Shown here piece after piece: positions 63,304-64,000 of a stretch of DNA of 64,000 nucleotides (its first letter is position 1; each line of letters starts with the position of its first letter). Made by a program: the position numbers and the translations under genes. The notes under the pieces are model-generated. The model saw only the letters and a list, made by a program, of their open reading frames with translations, searched no databases and was not told the DNA's origin. The stretch is from contig NZ_JABWEB010000022.1 in NCBI RefSeq assembly GCF_013369485.1, forward strand, positions 17,407-81,406. The letters are read 5' to 3'. This DNA comes from Massilia sp. BJB1822 (GTDB taxonomy: Bacteria; Pseudomonadota; Gammaproteobacteria; Burkholderiales; Burkholderiaceae_D).

Positions 63304-63891
63304 ATGAAGATGAAAAACTCTTTGAGCCGTCTGATCGTCGGCGCGAGCCTGGCCCTGGCCGTACCGGCCGCCTTTGCTCAGTGGAAAACCCTGAATATAC
63401 CGCTCGTGACGCAGGAGCACAGTCAATGGTGCTGGTCCGGCACGAGCAAGGCGGTGCTGAATTTCTATGGCCAGAATCCCAGCCAGTGCCAGATCGTCAA
63501 CTGGGCTTTCGGGCTGAACTATGCCTGCGGCAACAGCAACTTCAACTGGAACAGCCCGGCCAACCAGCCCAACAGCATGTATGGCTCGAATGGCAGCGTG
63601 CAGAACATCCTGAAGAATTGGGGGGTGCAGAACACGGCCTATAGCGTGGCCTCGTCCTGGAACTCGGTCGTATCGGATATCAATGCCAACCGGCCCTTTG
63701 TGATCCGCTACGGCTGGACCAGCGGCGGCGGCCACATCATGGTGGGGCGCGGCTATGAGACCATCAATGGCGTGAGCTACGTCTACATCATGAATCCCTG
63801 GCCCGGCGAAGGCCAGACCTCACGCACCTATGCCTCGGCGGTGCAGGCGTCCGACCATAAGTGGACGCATACCCAACGCATGAACCAGTAA
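63304..63891 (+). CDS. Secreted papain-like cysteine protease (AvrRpt2/C39-like)
   Basis: This 195-residue protein has a signal peptide (cleavage after AFA at residue 25) and a compact papain-fold protease domain. The catalytic cysteine is Cys43 in QEHSQWCWSGTSKAVLNFYG and the histidine is His144 in GGGHIMVGRGY. The third residue is Asn164 in YIMNPWPGEG. These match papain-like proteases of the AvrRpt2/C39-like group, which are found in secreted effectors and bacteriocin-processing enzymes. The short size leaves no propeptide. It is the second gene of a two-gene unit ending at a terminator. Confidence 0.85.
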   Translation: MKMKNSLSRLIVGASLALAVPAAFAQWKTLNIPLVTQEHSQWCWSGTSKAVLNFYGQNPSQCQIVNWAFGLNYACGNSNFNWNSPANQPNSMYGSNGSVQNILKNWGVQNTAYSVASSWNSVVSDINANRPFVIRYGWTSGGGHIMVGRGYETINGVSYVYIMNPWPGEGQTSRTYASAVQASDHKWTHTQRMNQ

Positions 63892-63896
63892 AACGA

Positions 63897-63932
63897 AAAA
63901 AGCCCCGAACTGCAACGCAGCCGGGGCTTTTT
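63897..63932. terminator. Terminator between the protease gene and the rRNA operon
   Basis: The perfect stem AAAAAGCCCCG/CGGGGCTTTTT is flanked by A- and T-runs, so it can serve both the plus-strand protease gene and the minus-strand rRNA operon. Confidence 0.88.
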
Positions 63933-63942
63933 CTTTATAACT

Positions 63943-64000
63943 AGCCTGACGATAACCTACTTTCACACTGGTTGCAGCACTATCATCGGCGCAAAGTCGT
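63943..64000 (-). rRNA. rrf: 5S ribosomal RNA, 3' part only
   Basis: Read on the minus strand, the last 58 bases end with the conserved 3' region of betaproteobacterial 5S rRNA (GCCGATGATAGTGCTGC, then AGTGTGAAAGTAGGTTATCG and TCAGGCT). The gene runs off the right edge, so the 5' half and the rest of the rRNA operon lie outside the window. Confidence 0.93.

Overview
The window looks like a chromosomal segment of a high-GC betaproteobacterium of the family Oxalobacteraceae (Massilia/Duganella/Janthinobacterium type). This rests on the gene set (argF-argG, orn, rsgA, murB, yajQ, DUF2970, DUF2868/DUF3482 pair), on codon use rich in GCC/CTG/CGC, and on the 5S rRNA 3' end at the right edge. The genus is an inference. 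Most of the window is ordinary, tightly packed chromosome with overlapping start and stop codons.

Layout. 0-4 kb: end of a membrane protein gene, a YdgA/DUF945-like exported protein, an AraC-type sensory domain lacking its HTH, and an oleate hydratase. 4-13.9 kb: a TcyP-type cystine symporter, then a six-gene unit (periplasmic adaptor, ABC ATPase, two FtsX-type permeases, NtrC-type regulator, histidine kinase) behind a consensus sigma-54 promoter, then a histidine phosphatase. 14-20 kb: a FadL-type porin and an RND efflux pair. 20-24.7 kb: membrane proteins, a palindromic repeat element and a 779-residue Ala/Glu-rich coiled-coil protein.

24.9-32.0 kb is an AT-richer accessory island. It holds a Bacteroidota-like lipoprotein hydrolase and a three-gene operon with the architecture of an ABC-three-component (ABC-3C) conflict system: alpha/beta-hydrolase effector with C-terminal domain, middle component, and Rad50/SMC-like ATPase with a CxxC hook. 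A divergent cytoplasmic trypsin-like protease follows, then decayed remnants: a RelB-like antitoxin with an in-frame stop, a short duplicated segment, and a frameshifted DUF5677-like gene.

32-42.4 kb: srkA, a YecA/SEC-C protein, orn, an M48 protease, a pterin dehydratase, rsgA, a TPR-GAF histidine kinase, argF and argG. 42.5-51.4 kb: a complete wspABCDEF-wspR cluster, a chemosensory pathway controlling a diguanylate cyclase with GGEEF active site and RxxD inhibitory site. A YajQ-family (reported c-di-GMP-binding) protein lies 3 kb downstream.

51.4-64 kb: small membrane proteins, murB, yajQ, a nitronate monooxygenase-like protein, a divergent LysR/SDR pair, the DUF3482/DUF2868 pair, a DUF4214-like lipoprotein, a two-gene secreted unit ending in a papain-like cysteine protease, and the 3' end of a 5S rRNA gene on the minus strand, which means an rRNA operon enters from the right.
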